Source: an uncultured Gammaproteobacteria bacterium
GTDB lineage: Bacteria > Pseudomonadota > Gammaproteobacteria > Xanthomonadales > Xanthomonadaceae
Reading direction: 5' to 3'
Assembly: GCA_946885735.1 (NCBI GenBank)
Contig: CAMPGW010000102.1
Span: 1 to 8,672 of the forward strand
Length of the DNA stretch: 8,672 bases
The notes beneath the pieces were generated by a model. That model worked only from the letters and a program-made list of their open reading frames with translations, made no database searches and had not been told where the DNA came from. Positions 1 through 5,355 of this stretch are shown here, piece by piece. Both the position numbers and the translations under genes were made by a program. Every line of letters begins with the position of its first letter. The first letter of the stretch is position 1.

Positions 1-45
1 GGCAAACTCGAAAGGCTCGTTTTCGCGGACTTTGACGCTGGGCAT
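1..45 (-). CDS. rpsU: 30S ribosomal protein bS21, N-terminal 15 codons (partial)
   Basis: Reading leftward from the ATG at 45-43, the 15 visible codons give MPSVKVRENEPFEFA. This is the conserved start of bS21 (E. coli begins MPVIKVRENEPFDVA); the Ser at position 3 and the EFA ending are the form I associate with xanthomonads. bS21 is a small basic protein of the 30S subunit that helps mRNA binding at initiation. The rest of the gene, normally about 70 codons, lies off the left edge. In many gammaproteobacteria rpsU heads the rpsU-dnaG-rpoD macromolecular-synthesis operon and is divergent from tsaD, which matches the arrangement here; dnaG and rpoD are inferred, not seen. There is no strong Shine-Dalgarno before the ATG, only a weak CGAG about 9 bases upstream. 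Confidence 0.93.
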   Translation of the reverse strand, partial: MPSVKVRENEPFEFA

Positions 46-69
46 GCGGTATCTCGGTGACGGATATGA

Positions 70-84
70 CCCGGATCGGCCGGG
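70..84 (-). other. short stem-loop in the rpsU leader
   Basis: CCCGG (70-74) and CCGGG (80-84) form a perfect 5-bp GC stem around a 5-nt loop. If rpsU starts near base 88 this hairpin lies at the very 5' end of the rpsU mRNA. Short GC inverted repeats arise by chance in DNA this rich in GC, so a role is unproven. Confidence 0.25.
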
Positions 85-93
85 CGAGCCGCG

Positions 94-99
94 TATGAT
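94..99 (+). promoter_or_regulatory. candidate -10 element for tsaD
   Basis: TATGAT at 94-99 matches TATAAT at 5 of 6 positions and lies 36 bp before the tsaD ATG, so a transcript would start near 106 with a leader of about 30 nt. It occupies nearly the same bases as the rpsU -10 on the other strand (the core GTATGATAC is almost symmetric). I find no recognisable -35 at 16-18 bp upstream, so strength is doubtful or an activator is needed. Confidence 0.35.
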
Positions 100-124
100 A
101 CCGGCTGTCCACGCGAGCCTGCAA
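95..124 (-). promoter_or_regulatory. candidate sigma70 promoter for rpsU
   Basis: On the - strand TTGCAG (124-119) is followed after 18 bp by TATCAT (100-95), which matches TATAAT at 5 of 6 positions; the -35 matches only its TTG triplet plus little else. Initiation would fall near base 88, giving a leader of about 43 nt before the rpsU ATG. The -10 sits in the string AGCCGGTATCAT, which recurs with one change in the other divergent gap of this window. Confidence 0.55.
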
Positions 125-135
125 CCCGACCGCCC

Positions 136-1161
136 ATGCTCGTCCTCGGCATCGAAACCTCCTGCGACGAGACCGGCGTGGCGGTGTACGACACCGCCCG
201 GCCGGGCGCCGAGGGCCTGCGGGCGCACGCCGTCTACAGCCAGGTGGCCCTGCACGCCGAGTACGGCGGGGTGGTGCCGGAGCTGGCCAGCCGCGACCAC
301 GTGCGCAAGCTGCTGCCGCTGGTGCGGCAGGTGCTGGCGGAGGCTGGCCTGGCCGTCGCCGACATCGACGGGGTCGCCTACACGGCGGGCCCTGGCCTCG
401 TGGGCGCGCTGATGGTCGGCGCCGCCACCGGCCGTGCGCTGGCCTGGGCCTCGGACCGCCCGGCGATCGGCGTGCACCACATGGAAGGCCACCTGCTGGC
501 CCCGCTGATGGAAGAAGACCCGCCGCAGACGCCCTTCCTGGCCCTGCTCGTGTCGGGCGGCCACACCCAGCTGGTGGCCGTGGACGCGATCGGCCAGTAC
601 CGGCTGCTCGGCGAGTCGCTCGACGACGCCGCCGGCGAGGCCTTCGACAAGACCGCCAAGCTGATGGGCCTGCCCTACCCCGGCGGGCCGGAACTCGCCC
701 GCCTCGCGGAAGACGGCCGGCCTGGCATCTTCAAGTTCCCGCGACCCATGACCGATCGCCCCGGCCTCGATTTCAGCTTCTCGGGGCTCAAGACCCAGGT
801 CCTGCTGGCCTGGAGCGCCAGCGACCGCTCGCCGGCGACCCGCGCCGACATCGCCCGCGCCTTCGAGGACGCGGTGGTGGACACCCTGGCGATCAAGTGC
901 CAGCGCGCGCTCGAGGCGGCCGACATGAGCACGCTGGTGGTCGCCGGCGGCGTCGGCGCCAACAAGCGGCTGCGCGCGCGCCTGCGCGAGGTCGCGGCCC
1001 GCGCCGGCGGCCGCGCCTGCTTCCCGCGGCCGGAGTTCTGCACCGACAACGGCGCCATGATCGCCTTCGCCGGCGCTTTGCGCCTGCAGGCCGGCCTGCA
1101 CGAACCCGCGGCCGTCACGGTATCGCCGCGCTGGGACATGGCAAGCTTGCCGGCGCTATAG
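136..1161 (+). CDS. tsaD: tRNA N6-adenosine threonylcarbamoyltransferase TsaD
   Basis: TsaD (formerly Gcp/YgjD) transfers the threonylcarbamoyl group from threonylcarbamoyl-AMP to A37 of ANN-decoding tRNAs, working with TsaB and TsaE in the cytoplasm to make t6A. The 341-residue product has the usual family length. Visible motifs in order are ETSCDETG (7-14), the metal-binding HMEGH (His115, His119), SGGHTQL (140-146, nucleotide site), [10 protein letters not shown] (163-172), [10 protein letters not shown] (271-280) and CTDNGAMIA with the metal-ligand Asp304. All expected key residues are present. The ATG at 136 puts the first conserved motif at residue 7, as in homologs; the upstream bases have no clear Shine-Dalgarno. 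The gene is divergent from rpsU and is followed after 13 bp by folB, so the two are probably co-transcribed. Identification is secure. Confidence 0.98.
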   Translation: MLVLGIETSCDETGVAVYDTARPGAEGLRAHAVYSQVALHAEYGGVVPELASRDHVRKLLPLVRQVLAEAGLAVADIDGVAYTAGPGLVGALMVGAATGRALAWASDRPAIGVHHMEGHLLAPLMEEDPPQTPFLALLVSGGHTQLVAVDAIGQYRLLGESLDDAAGEAFDKTAKLMGLPYPGGPELARLAEDGRPGIFKFPRPMTDRPGLDFSFSGLKTQVLLAWSASDRSPATRADIARAFEDAVVDTLAIKCQRALEAADMSTLVVAGGVGANKRLRARLREVAARAGGRACFPRPEFCTDNGAMIAFAGALRLQAGLHEPAAVTVSPRWDMASLPAL

Positions 1162-1162
1162 C

Positions 1163-1170
1163 GGAAGGAG
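1163..1170 (+). promoter_or_regulatory. ribosome binding site of folB
   Basis: GGAAGGAG starts two bases after the tsaD stop and ends 4 bp before the folB ATG. It is the strongest Shine-Dalgarno on the + strand of this window and fixes the folB start at 1175. Confidence 0.8.
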
Positions 1171-1174
1171 CCCC

Positions 1175-1531
1175 ATGGACAAGGTTTTCATCGAGGCGCT
1201 CGAGATCGAGTGCGTCATCGGCATCTACGACTGGGAACGCAAGATCCGCCAGCCGGTCGTGCTCGACATCGAGATGGATTTCGACAACCGCCCGCCGGCG
1301 GCCAGTGACGACATCGCCGACACCCTGGACTACAAGGCGATCAGCAAGCGCCTGATCGACTTCGTGTCGGCCTCGCAGTACGGGCTGGTCGAGGCGCTGG
1401 CCGAGGCCTGCTGCACGATCATCCTGGAGGAATTCGGCGTGGCGCGGCTGCGGCTGAAGTTGAGCAAGGTCGGCGCGGTGCGCGGCGCGCGCGCCGTCGG
1501 CGTCATCCTCGAACGCTCGCGCTCGGCCTGA
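1175..1531 (+). CDS. folB: dihydroneopterin aldolase FolB
   Basis: FolB cleaves 7,8-dihydroneopterin to 6-hydroxymethyl-7,8-dihydropterin and glycolaldehyde in the cytosolic folate pathway; many bacterial forms also epimerise to dihydromonapterin. The 118-residue product matches the family length (about 120). It aligns by eye along its whole length with E. coli FolB: FIEALEIECVIGIYDWE (5-21) with the pterin-contact Glu21, SDDIADTLDY (44-53) with Tyr53, LVEALAE (71-77) with Glu73, and KLSKVGAVRGA (95-105) with the probable catalytic Lys98. A strong ribosome binding site precedes the ATG. The folK start follows four bases after the stop, placing its product with the next enzyme of the pathway. 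No anomalies seen. Confidence 0.97.
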   Translation: MDKVFIEALEIECVIGIYDWERKIRQPVVLDIEMDFDNRPPAASDDIADTLDYKAISKRLIDFVSASQYGLVEALAEACCTIILEEFGVARLRLKLSKVGAVRGARAVGVILERSRSA

Positions 1532-1535
1532 TCGG

Positions 1536-2042
1536 ATGGGCCGGGCCTACCTGAGCCTGGGTTCGAACCAGGATGCGGAACGCCACCTGGCGCGGGCCCG
1601 GCGCGAGATCGAGGCGCGCTTTCCTGGCGCGCGCTTCTCCGCGCTCTACCGTACCCCGGCCGAGGGTTTCGACGGCCCGGATTTCCTCAACGCCGCGGCG
1701 ATCGTGGAGTCCGACCTGGACATCCTCGCGCTCGACGCCTGGCTGCACGCGCTCGAGGACGCCCATGGCCGCCGCCGCGACGTACCGCGCTTCTCCGACC
1801 GCCCGCTGGACATGGACATCGTCTTCTACGATGCGCAGGTGTTGCGCGGCCCCGGCAACCTGCAGGTGCCGCGGCCCGAACTGCGCCACGCCTTCGTGCT
1901 GCAGCCGCTCGCCGAACTCCACCCCGGCTTCCGCGATCCGCTGAGCGGCCGAACCCTGGCAGAGACCTGGGCCGCGCACCCGCAGTCGGCGGCACCGCTG
2001 GCCGCCCTGCCCTGGCCAGCGGACGACGCCGACCATGGGTGA
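1536..2042 (+). CDS. folK: 2-amino-4-hydroxy-6-hydroxymethyldihydropteridine pyrophosphokinase FolK
   Basis: FolK (HPPK) uses ATP to pyrophosphorylate 6-hydroxymethyl-7,8-dihydropterin, the product of FolB, before condensation with p-aminobenzoate. The 168 residues fit the family (about 160). Visible signatures are AYLSLGSN (4-11), the FSALYRTPAEG segment (34-44), PDFLNAA (48-54), and the Mg-binding RPLDMDIVFY (89-98) with Asp92 and Asp94. VPRPELRHAFVLQPLAEL (111-128) matches the family's VPH...R.F.L.PL.EI strand. The loop just before the Asp pair reads RFSDRPLDMD rather than the usual RWGPRTLDLD, so the aromatic is Phe86 and Gly-Pro is replaced by Ser-Asp; see findings. It starts 4 bp after folB without a good Shine-Dalgarno, suggesting translational coupling. 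The C-terminal tail past about residue 145 is low in complexity (Ala/Pro-rich). Confidence 0.96.
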   Translation: MGRAYLSLGSNQDAERHLARARREIEARFPGARFSALYRTPAEGFDGPDFLNAAAIVESDLDILALDAWLHALEDAHGRRRDVPRFSDRPLDMDIVFYDAQVLRGPGNLQVPRPELRHAFVLQPLAELHPGFRDPLSGRTLAETWAAHPQSAAPLAALPWPADDADHG

Positions 2043-2052
2043 CGAAGCGCAC

Positions 2053-2083
2053 TTGCGCGGCCGGCAACCGCGCGCGAGATAAT
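2053..2083 (+). promoter_or_regulatory. candidate promoter for the DUF6159-type membrane protein gene
   Basis: TTGCGC (2053-2058) and GATAAT (2078-2083) are separated by 19 bp. GATAAT matches TATAAT at 5 of 6 positions and is one of the few AT-rich hexamers in this region. The spacing is long, so the promoter may be weak or regulated. A start near 2090 would give a leader of about 44 nt that begins almost exactly at the 2092-2113 hairpin. Confidence 0.4.
2055..2073. repeat. 6-bp inverted repeat upstream of the DUF6159 gene
   Basis: GCGCGG (2055-2060) and CCGCGC (2068-2073) flank a 7-base spacer, overlapping the -35 candidate and part of the spacer of the promoter listed next. It could be an operator half-site pair or chance symmetry in GC-rich DNA. 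Confidence 0.25.
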
Positions 2084-2091
2084 CGCGCCGT

Positions 2092-2113
2092 CCCGCCGCC
2101 CGTGCGCGGCGGG
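2092..2113 (+). other. GC-rich stem-loop between folK and the DUF6159 gene
   Basis: CCCGCCGC (2092-2099) and GCGGCGGG (2106-2113) form a perfect 8-bp stem with a 6-nt loop. It lies 50 bp after the folK stop and 7 bp before the AAAGGGGA ribosome binding site. There is no T-run after it, so it is not a standard Rho-independent terminator. It may pause or protect the end of the tsaD-folB-folK mRNA, or form a 5' cap structure on the downstream mRNA. Confidence 0.4.
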
Positions 2114-2119
2114 CGTGAC

Positions 2120-2127
2120 AAAGGGGA
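2120..2127 (+). promoter_or_regulatory. ribosome binding site of the DUF6159 gene
   Basis: AAAGGGGA ends 6 bp before the ATG at 2134. It selects this start over a longer overlapping frame that opens at 2115 but is not translated into any recognisable protein. Confidence 0.7.
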
Positions 2128-2133
2128 TCCGCC

Positions 2134-2964
2134 ATGTTCGACCGTGTGTCGCGCAGTTGGGAACTGGCCAAGGCCAGCGCTTCGGTCCTGCGTTCCGACA
2201 AGGAACTGCTGCTGTTCCCGGTGCTTTCCGGCCTCGCGGCCATGATCGTCGCGGCCACCTTCCTGGTGCCCGCCTTCGCGATGAAGGTCTTCGACGGCGA
2301 CGCCGGCGTCGGCAGCTTCGTGCTGGGCTTCCTGTTCTACCTGTGCCAGTACTTCGTCATCTTCTTCTTCAACGCCGCGCTGGTTGCGGCCGCGATGATC
2401 CGCCTGGAGGGTGGCGATCCGACCGTGGCCGACGGCCTGCGCGCGGCGCGCGAGCGCATCGGTCCGATCCTGGGCTATGCGGCGATCGCCGCCACCGTCG
2501 GCATGCTGCTGCAGGCGATGAAGAACAAGGAAAACAATGTCGTCATGCGCATCGTCGGCAGCCTGCTGGGCGTGGCCTGGACCCTGGCCAGCTTCCTGGT
2601 GGTGCCGGTGCTGGTGATGCAGAACGTCGGCCCGATCGATGCGATCAAGCGCAGCGTCGAACTGCTCAAGCGCACCTGGGGCGAGAACGCGATCGGCAAC
2701 GTCGGCATCGGCCTGGTGTTCGGCCTGGTCACCGCGCTGGTCGTGGTGGTGGCCGCGGTGCTGGTATTCCTGGCCGCGTCGGTGTCCGGCGCGCTGGCGG
2801 TCACGGTCGCGGTGTTCGCGGTGCTGGCGCTGGTCACCCTGGGCATCATCCAGAGCGCGTTGGCAGGCGTGTACTCGGCGGCCCTGTATCGCTACGCGAC
2901 GGTCGGCGAGGCGCCCGCCGGCTTCAGCGGCACCGGCCTGCAGACGGCGTTCCAGCCGCGCTGA
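2134..2964 (+). CDS. DUF6159-type six-helix inner membrane protein, function unknown
   Basis: The 276-residue product is very hydrophobic and, by its pattern, belongs to what I recognise as the DUF6159 family; no function is established for that family to my knowledge. It starts with a short amphipathic stretch MFDRVSRSWELAKAS, typical of these proteins, then likely membrane segments at about 26-49, 62-89, 110-128, 138-162, 190-214 and 219-250. The loop at 129-137 (MKNKENNVV region) is charged, and 164-188 (NVGPIDAIKRSVELLKRTW) is a conserved-looking cytoplasmic amphipathic segment. There is no signal peptide, catalytic motif or ATP site. It has its own ribosome binding site and promoter candidate, 91 bp after folK, and ends 15 bp from the stop of the converging pteridine reductase. 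Family assignment is from memory of the sequence pattern; topology is by eye. Confidence 0.85.
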   Translation: MFDRVSRSWELAKASASVLRSDKELLLFPVLSGLAAMIVAATFLVPAFAMKVFDGDAGVGSFVLGFLFYLCQYFVIFFFNAALVAAAMIRLEGGDPTVADGLRAARERIGPILGYAAIAATVGMLLQAMKNKENNVVMRIVGSLLGVAWTLASFLVVPVLVMQNVGPIDAIKRSVELLKRTWGENAIGNVGIGLVFGLVTALVVVVAAVLVFLAASVSGALAVTVAVFAVLALVTLGIIQSALAGVYSAALYRYATVGEAPAGFSGTGLQTAFQPR

Positions 2965-2979
2965 GTCGCCACGCCTCGC

Positions 2980-3717
2980 TCAGGCCAGCCAGCGTCCGCC
3001 GTCCACGCGGACGACCTGGCCGGTGGTGTAGGCGGCATCCATCAGCAACCAACGCACCGTCTCGGCGACCTCGGTGGGGTCGCCGAGGCGCGCCATCGGT
3101 ACCTGCGCCAGCACCGCGGCCTGCGCCGCCTCGGATTTGCCGGCGTCGGGCCACAGCACCGCACCCGGCGCCACTGCGTTCACCCGCACCTGCGGCGCCA
3201 GCTCGAGTGCGAGCGCCTGCGTCATCGCCACCAGCGCGGCCTTCGCCATCACGTAGACGGCGTGCCCGCGCAGCGCCCGCTCGGCGTGGATGTCCACCAG
3301 GTTGACGATGGCGCCGCCGGTCGCGCGCAAATGCGGCGCCGCCGCCTGCGCGAGGAAGAAGGGCGCGCGGGCATTGCTGGCGAACAATTCGTCCCACTGC
3401 GCCGGCGTGGTCGCGCCGATCTCGGTTGGAAAGAAGGCGCTGGCGTTGTTGACCAGGGCATCGAGGCGGCCGAAGCGTTCCGCCGTCCGTGACACCAGGC
3501 CCGGCAGGCGGTCCACCTGCGCTAGGTCGCATTGCAGCAGCAGCGTGCTGTCGCCGCGTGCGTGCTCGAGTTCGGCCGCGAGCGCCGCCGCCGCTTCACC
3601 GGAATCGCGATGGTGGATGGCGACGTCGTAGCCGGCCGCATGCAGCCGGCGCACGATCGCCGCGCCGATCCGCCGCGCTGAACCGGTGACGAGGGCGACG
3701 CGGCGGGCTTCGGACAT
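2980..3717 (-). CDS. pteridine reductase (PTR1/FolM-type short-chain dehydrogenase)
   Basis: A 245-residue NADPH-dependent SDR. Its cofactor motif is TGSARRIG (11-18), i.e. TGX3RXG with Arg16, which marks pteridine reductases off from ordinary SDRs (TGX3GXG). NNAS follows at 90-93. The active site reads Asp142, Tyr155, Lys159, with a 13-residue Asp-Tyr gap and YVMAK as YxxxK; this is the trypanosomatid PTR1 arrangement, where Asp replaces the usual Ser. APGAVLW (183-189) and VDGGRWLA at the C-terminus also fit. The likely reaction is reduction of dihydrofolate, dihydrobiopterin or dihydromonapterin, which suits the folB-folK neighbourhood. An in-frame ATG 61 codons upstream (3900) is open, but the added residues match nothing and overlap the divergent gene. 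AGAAGGAAGG three bases before the ATG at 3717 settles the start. Confidence 0.93.
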   Translation of the reverse strand: MSEARRVALVTGSARRIGAAIVRRLHAAGYDVAIHHRDSGEAAAALAAELEHARGDSTLLLQCDLAQVDRLPGLVSRTAERFGRLDALVNNASAFFPTEIGATTPAQWDELFASNARAPFFLAQAAAPHLRATGGAIVNLVDIHAERALRGHAVYVMAKAALVAMTQALALELAPQVRVNAVAPGAVLWPDAGKSEAAQAAVLAQVPMARLGDPTEVAETVRWLLMDAAYTTGQVVRVDGGRWLA

Positions 3718-3720
3718 CGG

Positions 3721-3730
3721 CCTTCCTTCT
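3721..3730 (-). promoter_or_regulatory. ribosome binding site of the pteridine reductase
   Basis: On the - strand AGAAGGAAGG precedes the ATG at 3717 by 3 bases, with the AAGGA core about 7 bases away. It decides this start over the upstream in-frame ATG at 3900. Confidence 0.75.
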
Positions 3731-3744
3731 CGGGCATGCTTGAG

Positions 3745-3754
3745 CCGGTATCCT
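3745..3754 (+). promoter_or_regulatory. candidate -10 region for the methyltransferase-VanZ pair
   Basis: CCGGTATCCT contains TATCCT (3749-3754). Together with the preceding AG it matches AGCCGGTATCAT of the rpsU promoter at 11 of 12 bases, which is my main reason for calling it. There is no good -35 at 16-18 bp. A start near 3761 leaves only about 12 nt before the ATG at 3773 but 21 nt before the ATG at 3782. Confidence 0.35.
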
Positions 3755-3772
3755 GCCTCCAGCCCGACCAAG

Positions 3773-4966
3773 ATGCCATCCATGCCCGAACCGCTTCCCG
3801 AACCCGGCACCGACGCGCGCGCGCACAGCGAGCGCCTCGGCGCCCACATCCGCGCGCAGATCGCGGCCGCCCGCGGCGCCATCCCGTTTTCCCGCTTCAT
3901 GGAACTGGCGCTATACGCGCCGGGCCTGGGCTATTACAGCGCCGGCGCCCGCAAGTTCGGCGCCGGGGGCGACTTCGTCACCGCGCCCGGGCTGGGCCCG
4001 GGCTTCGCCCACGGCGTGGCGCGCGCGATCGCGCCGGTGTTGCGCACGCTCGGCGACGGCGCGGCGGTGTTCGAACTCGGCGGCGGCGACGGCCGTTTCG
4101 CCGCCGACCTGCTCGGCATGCTGGCGCGGCTGGAGGCGGCGCCTTCGGAGTACTGGATGCTGGAACCGAGCGCGGACCTTCGCGAGCGGCAACAGGCCTT
4201 CCTGCGCGAGCGCCTGCCGCCGGGACTGTCGAGTCGCGTGCGCTGGCTCGACGGCCCGCCGGAGCAGGAGTGGCGCGGCGTGCTGTTCGCCAACGAGGTG
4301 CTGGATGCGCTGCCGACGCCGCGCTTCGCCATCCGCGACGGCGAGGTCTACGAGGAACACGTGGTGGTGGGCGCCGACGGCGGGCTGCTGCGCGTCGACC
4401 AGCCGGCCGATGCGCTGCTGCGCGCGGCCGTGCGTCATGTCGAACGCGACAACGAGGCACCGCTGCCGGAAGGCTACCGGTCGGAGATCCTGCCGCAGCT
4501 GCCCTACTGGCTGCAGGCGGTGGGCGGCCTGCTGCGCCAGGGCGCGATGTTGTTCTGCGACTACGGCTATCCGCGCCGCGAGTACTACCTGCCCGAGCGC
4601 AGCGACGGCACCCTGGTCTGCCACTACCGCCATCGCGCCCACGGCGATCCCTTCTTCCTGCCCGGCCTGCAGGACCTGACCGCCTTCGTGGATTTCACCG
4701 CGTTGGCCGAAGCCGGCGTGCACGCGGGCTTCGACTTCGCCGGCTACTGCTCGCAGGCCAGTTTCCTGCTCGGCAATGGCCTGGGCGAAACCCTGGCGGA
4801 GATCGACGCGATCGAAGACCAGTCCGAGCGCTATCGCCGGCACGCCGAAGTCAAGCGCCTGACCCTGCCCGGCGAGATGGGCGAGCGCTTCCAGTTCATG
4901 GGCTTCCAGCGCGGCGTGGACCTGCGCCCGGCCTTCGCCCTCGGCGACCTGAGCCGCCGCCTGTGA
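3773..4966 (+). CDS. MidA/NDUFAF7-family SAM-dependent methyltransferase (COG1565)
   Basis: The 397-residue product belongs to the class I methyltransferase family containing Dictyostelium MidA and human NDUFAF7, which methylates an arginine of the complex I subunit NDUFS2. The bacterial substrate is not established. Landmarks: N-terminal IPFSRFMELALYAPGLGYYS (37-56), GDFVTAPGLGPGF (66-78), SAM motif I VFELGGGDGRF (99-109), NEVLDALPTPRF (174-185), FCDYGYPRREYYLP (261-274) and GLQDLTAFVDFTAL (298-311). Length and order are normal. The segment after GDFVTAP has Gly73 where relatives usually carry Glu. The start is uncertain: ATG 3773 (MPSMPEP) and ATG 3782 (MPEP) both lack a good Shine-Dalgarno, and 3782 better suits the promoter candidate. 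It is divergent from the pteridine reductase and overlaps the VanZ gene by GTGA. Confidence 0.93.
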   Translation: MPSMPEPLPEPGTDARAHSERLGAHIRAQIAAARGAIPFSRFMELALYAPGLGYYSAGARKFGAGGDFVTAPGLGPGFAHGVARAIAPVLRTLGDGAAVFELGGGDGRFAADLLGMLARLEAAPSEYWMLEPSADLRERQQAFLRERLPPGLSSRVRWLDGPPEQEWRGVLFANEVLDALPTPRFAIRDGEVYEEHVVVGADGGLLRVDQPADALLRAAVRHVERDNEAPLPEGYRSEILPQLPYWLQAVGGLLRQGAMLFCDYGYPRREYYLPERSDGTLVCHYRHRAHGDPFFLPGLQDLTAFVDFTALAEAGVHAGFDFAGYCSQASFLLGNGLGETLAEIDAIEDQSERYRRHAEVKRLTLPGEMGERFQFMGFQRGVDLRPAFALGDLSRRL

Positions 4967-5355
4967 ATCTGCGTGCGTTCCGCAAGCCGATGCTCTGGCT
5001 CGGCCTCTGGTGGTTCGGCTGGGCCCTGTGTGTGGCGCTGTCGCTGGTGCAGCCGCCCGATCTGGGCGTGGACATGCCGGAGGGCGACAAGCTCGGGCAC
5101 CTGGTTGCCTACGGATTGCTGTCGGCCTGGGCCGCGTGGCTGTTCGCGACGGCGCGTGCGCGCTGGCTGGCTTGCGCGGGTCTGGTCGCGCTCGGCTTGC
5201 TGATGGAAGTGGCGCAGGGCCTGCTCACCGAACATCGGATGATGGATGGGCGCGACGCCTGGGCCGACACGCTGGGCGTGGCGCTGGGCCAGCTGGCCGG
5301 CGTCGGTCGGGCACGCGGGCTATTGCAGCGGATCGACGCCCGCCTGTTCGGCTGA
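4963..5355 (+). CDS. VanZ-family small membrane protein
   Basis: A 130-residue protein starting at GTG 4963, whose last two bases plus the next form the TGA stop of the methyltransferase (GTGA overlap), so translation is probably coupled. It has four likely membrane segments at about 10-30, 45-65, 67-84 and 100-115. The family pattern is clear: [12 protein letters not shown] (42-53) matches DKxxH...Y.LL, and EVAQGLL (82-88) with [13 protein letters not shown] (97-109) matches E..Q......D...N..G. VanZ proteins are named after a teicoplanin-resistance gene, but most chromosomal copies like this have no known role; nothing here points to glycopeptide resistance. An alternative start is ATG 4990 (residue 10), which would trim the first helix boundary. 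The 3' end overlaps that of cca by 36 bp. Confidence 0.88.
   Translation: MNLRAFRKPMLWLGLWWFGWALCVALSLVQPPDLGVDMPEGDKLGHLVAYGLLSAWAAWLFATARARWLACAGLVALGLLMEVAQGLLTEHRMMDGRDAWADTLGVALGQLAGVGRARGLLQRIDARLFG

Noticed and set aside
2961..2983. CTGAG/CTCAG inverted repeat spanning both stops as a bidirectional terminator
   Set aside because: Only 5 bp of stem with a 13-base loop and no T-run on either strand; chance symmetry caused by two TGA stops facing each other is enough.
2115..3305. 396-codon + strand frame overlapping the DUF6159 gene and the pteridine reductase
   Set aside because: Its translation is Arg/Gly/Pro-rich without motifs and it covers two real genes; the membrane-protein frame has the ribosome binding site and hydrophobic pattern.
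3718..3900. 61-codon N-terminal extension of the pteridine reductase
   Set aside because: A strong ribosome binding site precedes ATG 3717, the Rossmann motif then sits at residue 11 as normal, and the extension would overlap the divergent methyltransferase.
3736..4962. Upstream extension of the VanZ frame through the methyltransferase gene
   Set aside because: The translation is low-complexity Arg/Ala/Pro out-of-frame sequence; VanZ similarity starts at the GTG at 4963.
4963..5355. Glycopeptide (teicoplanin) resistance from the VanZ-type protein
   Set aside because: No vanHAX or regulator genes are nearby and the domain is common in unrelated chromosomal proteins; the name alone does not support resistance.
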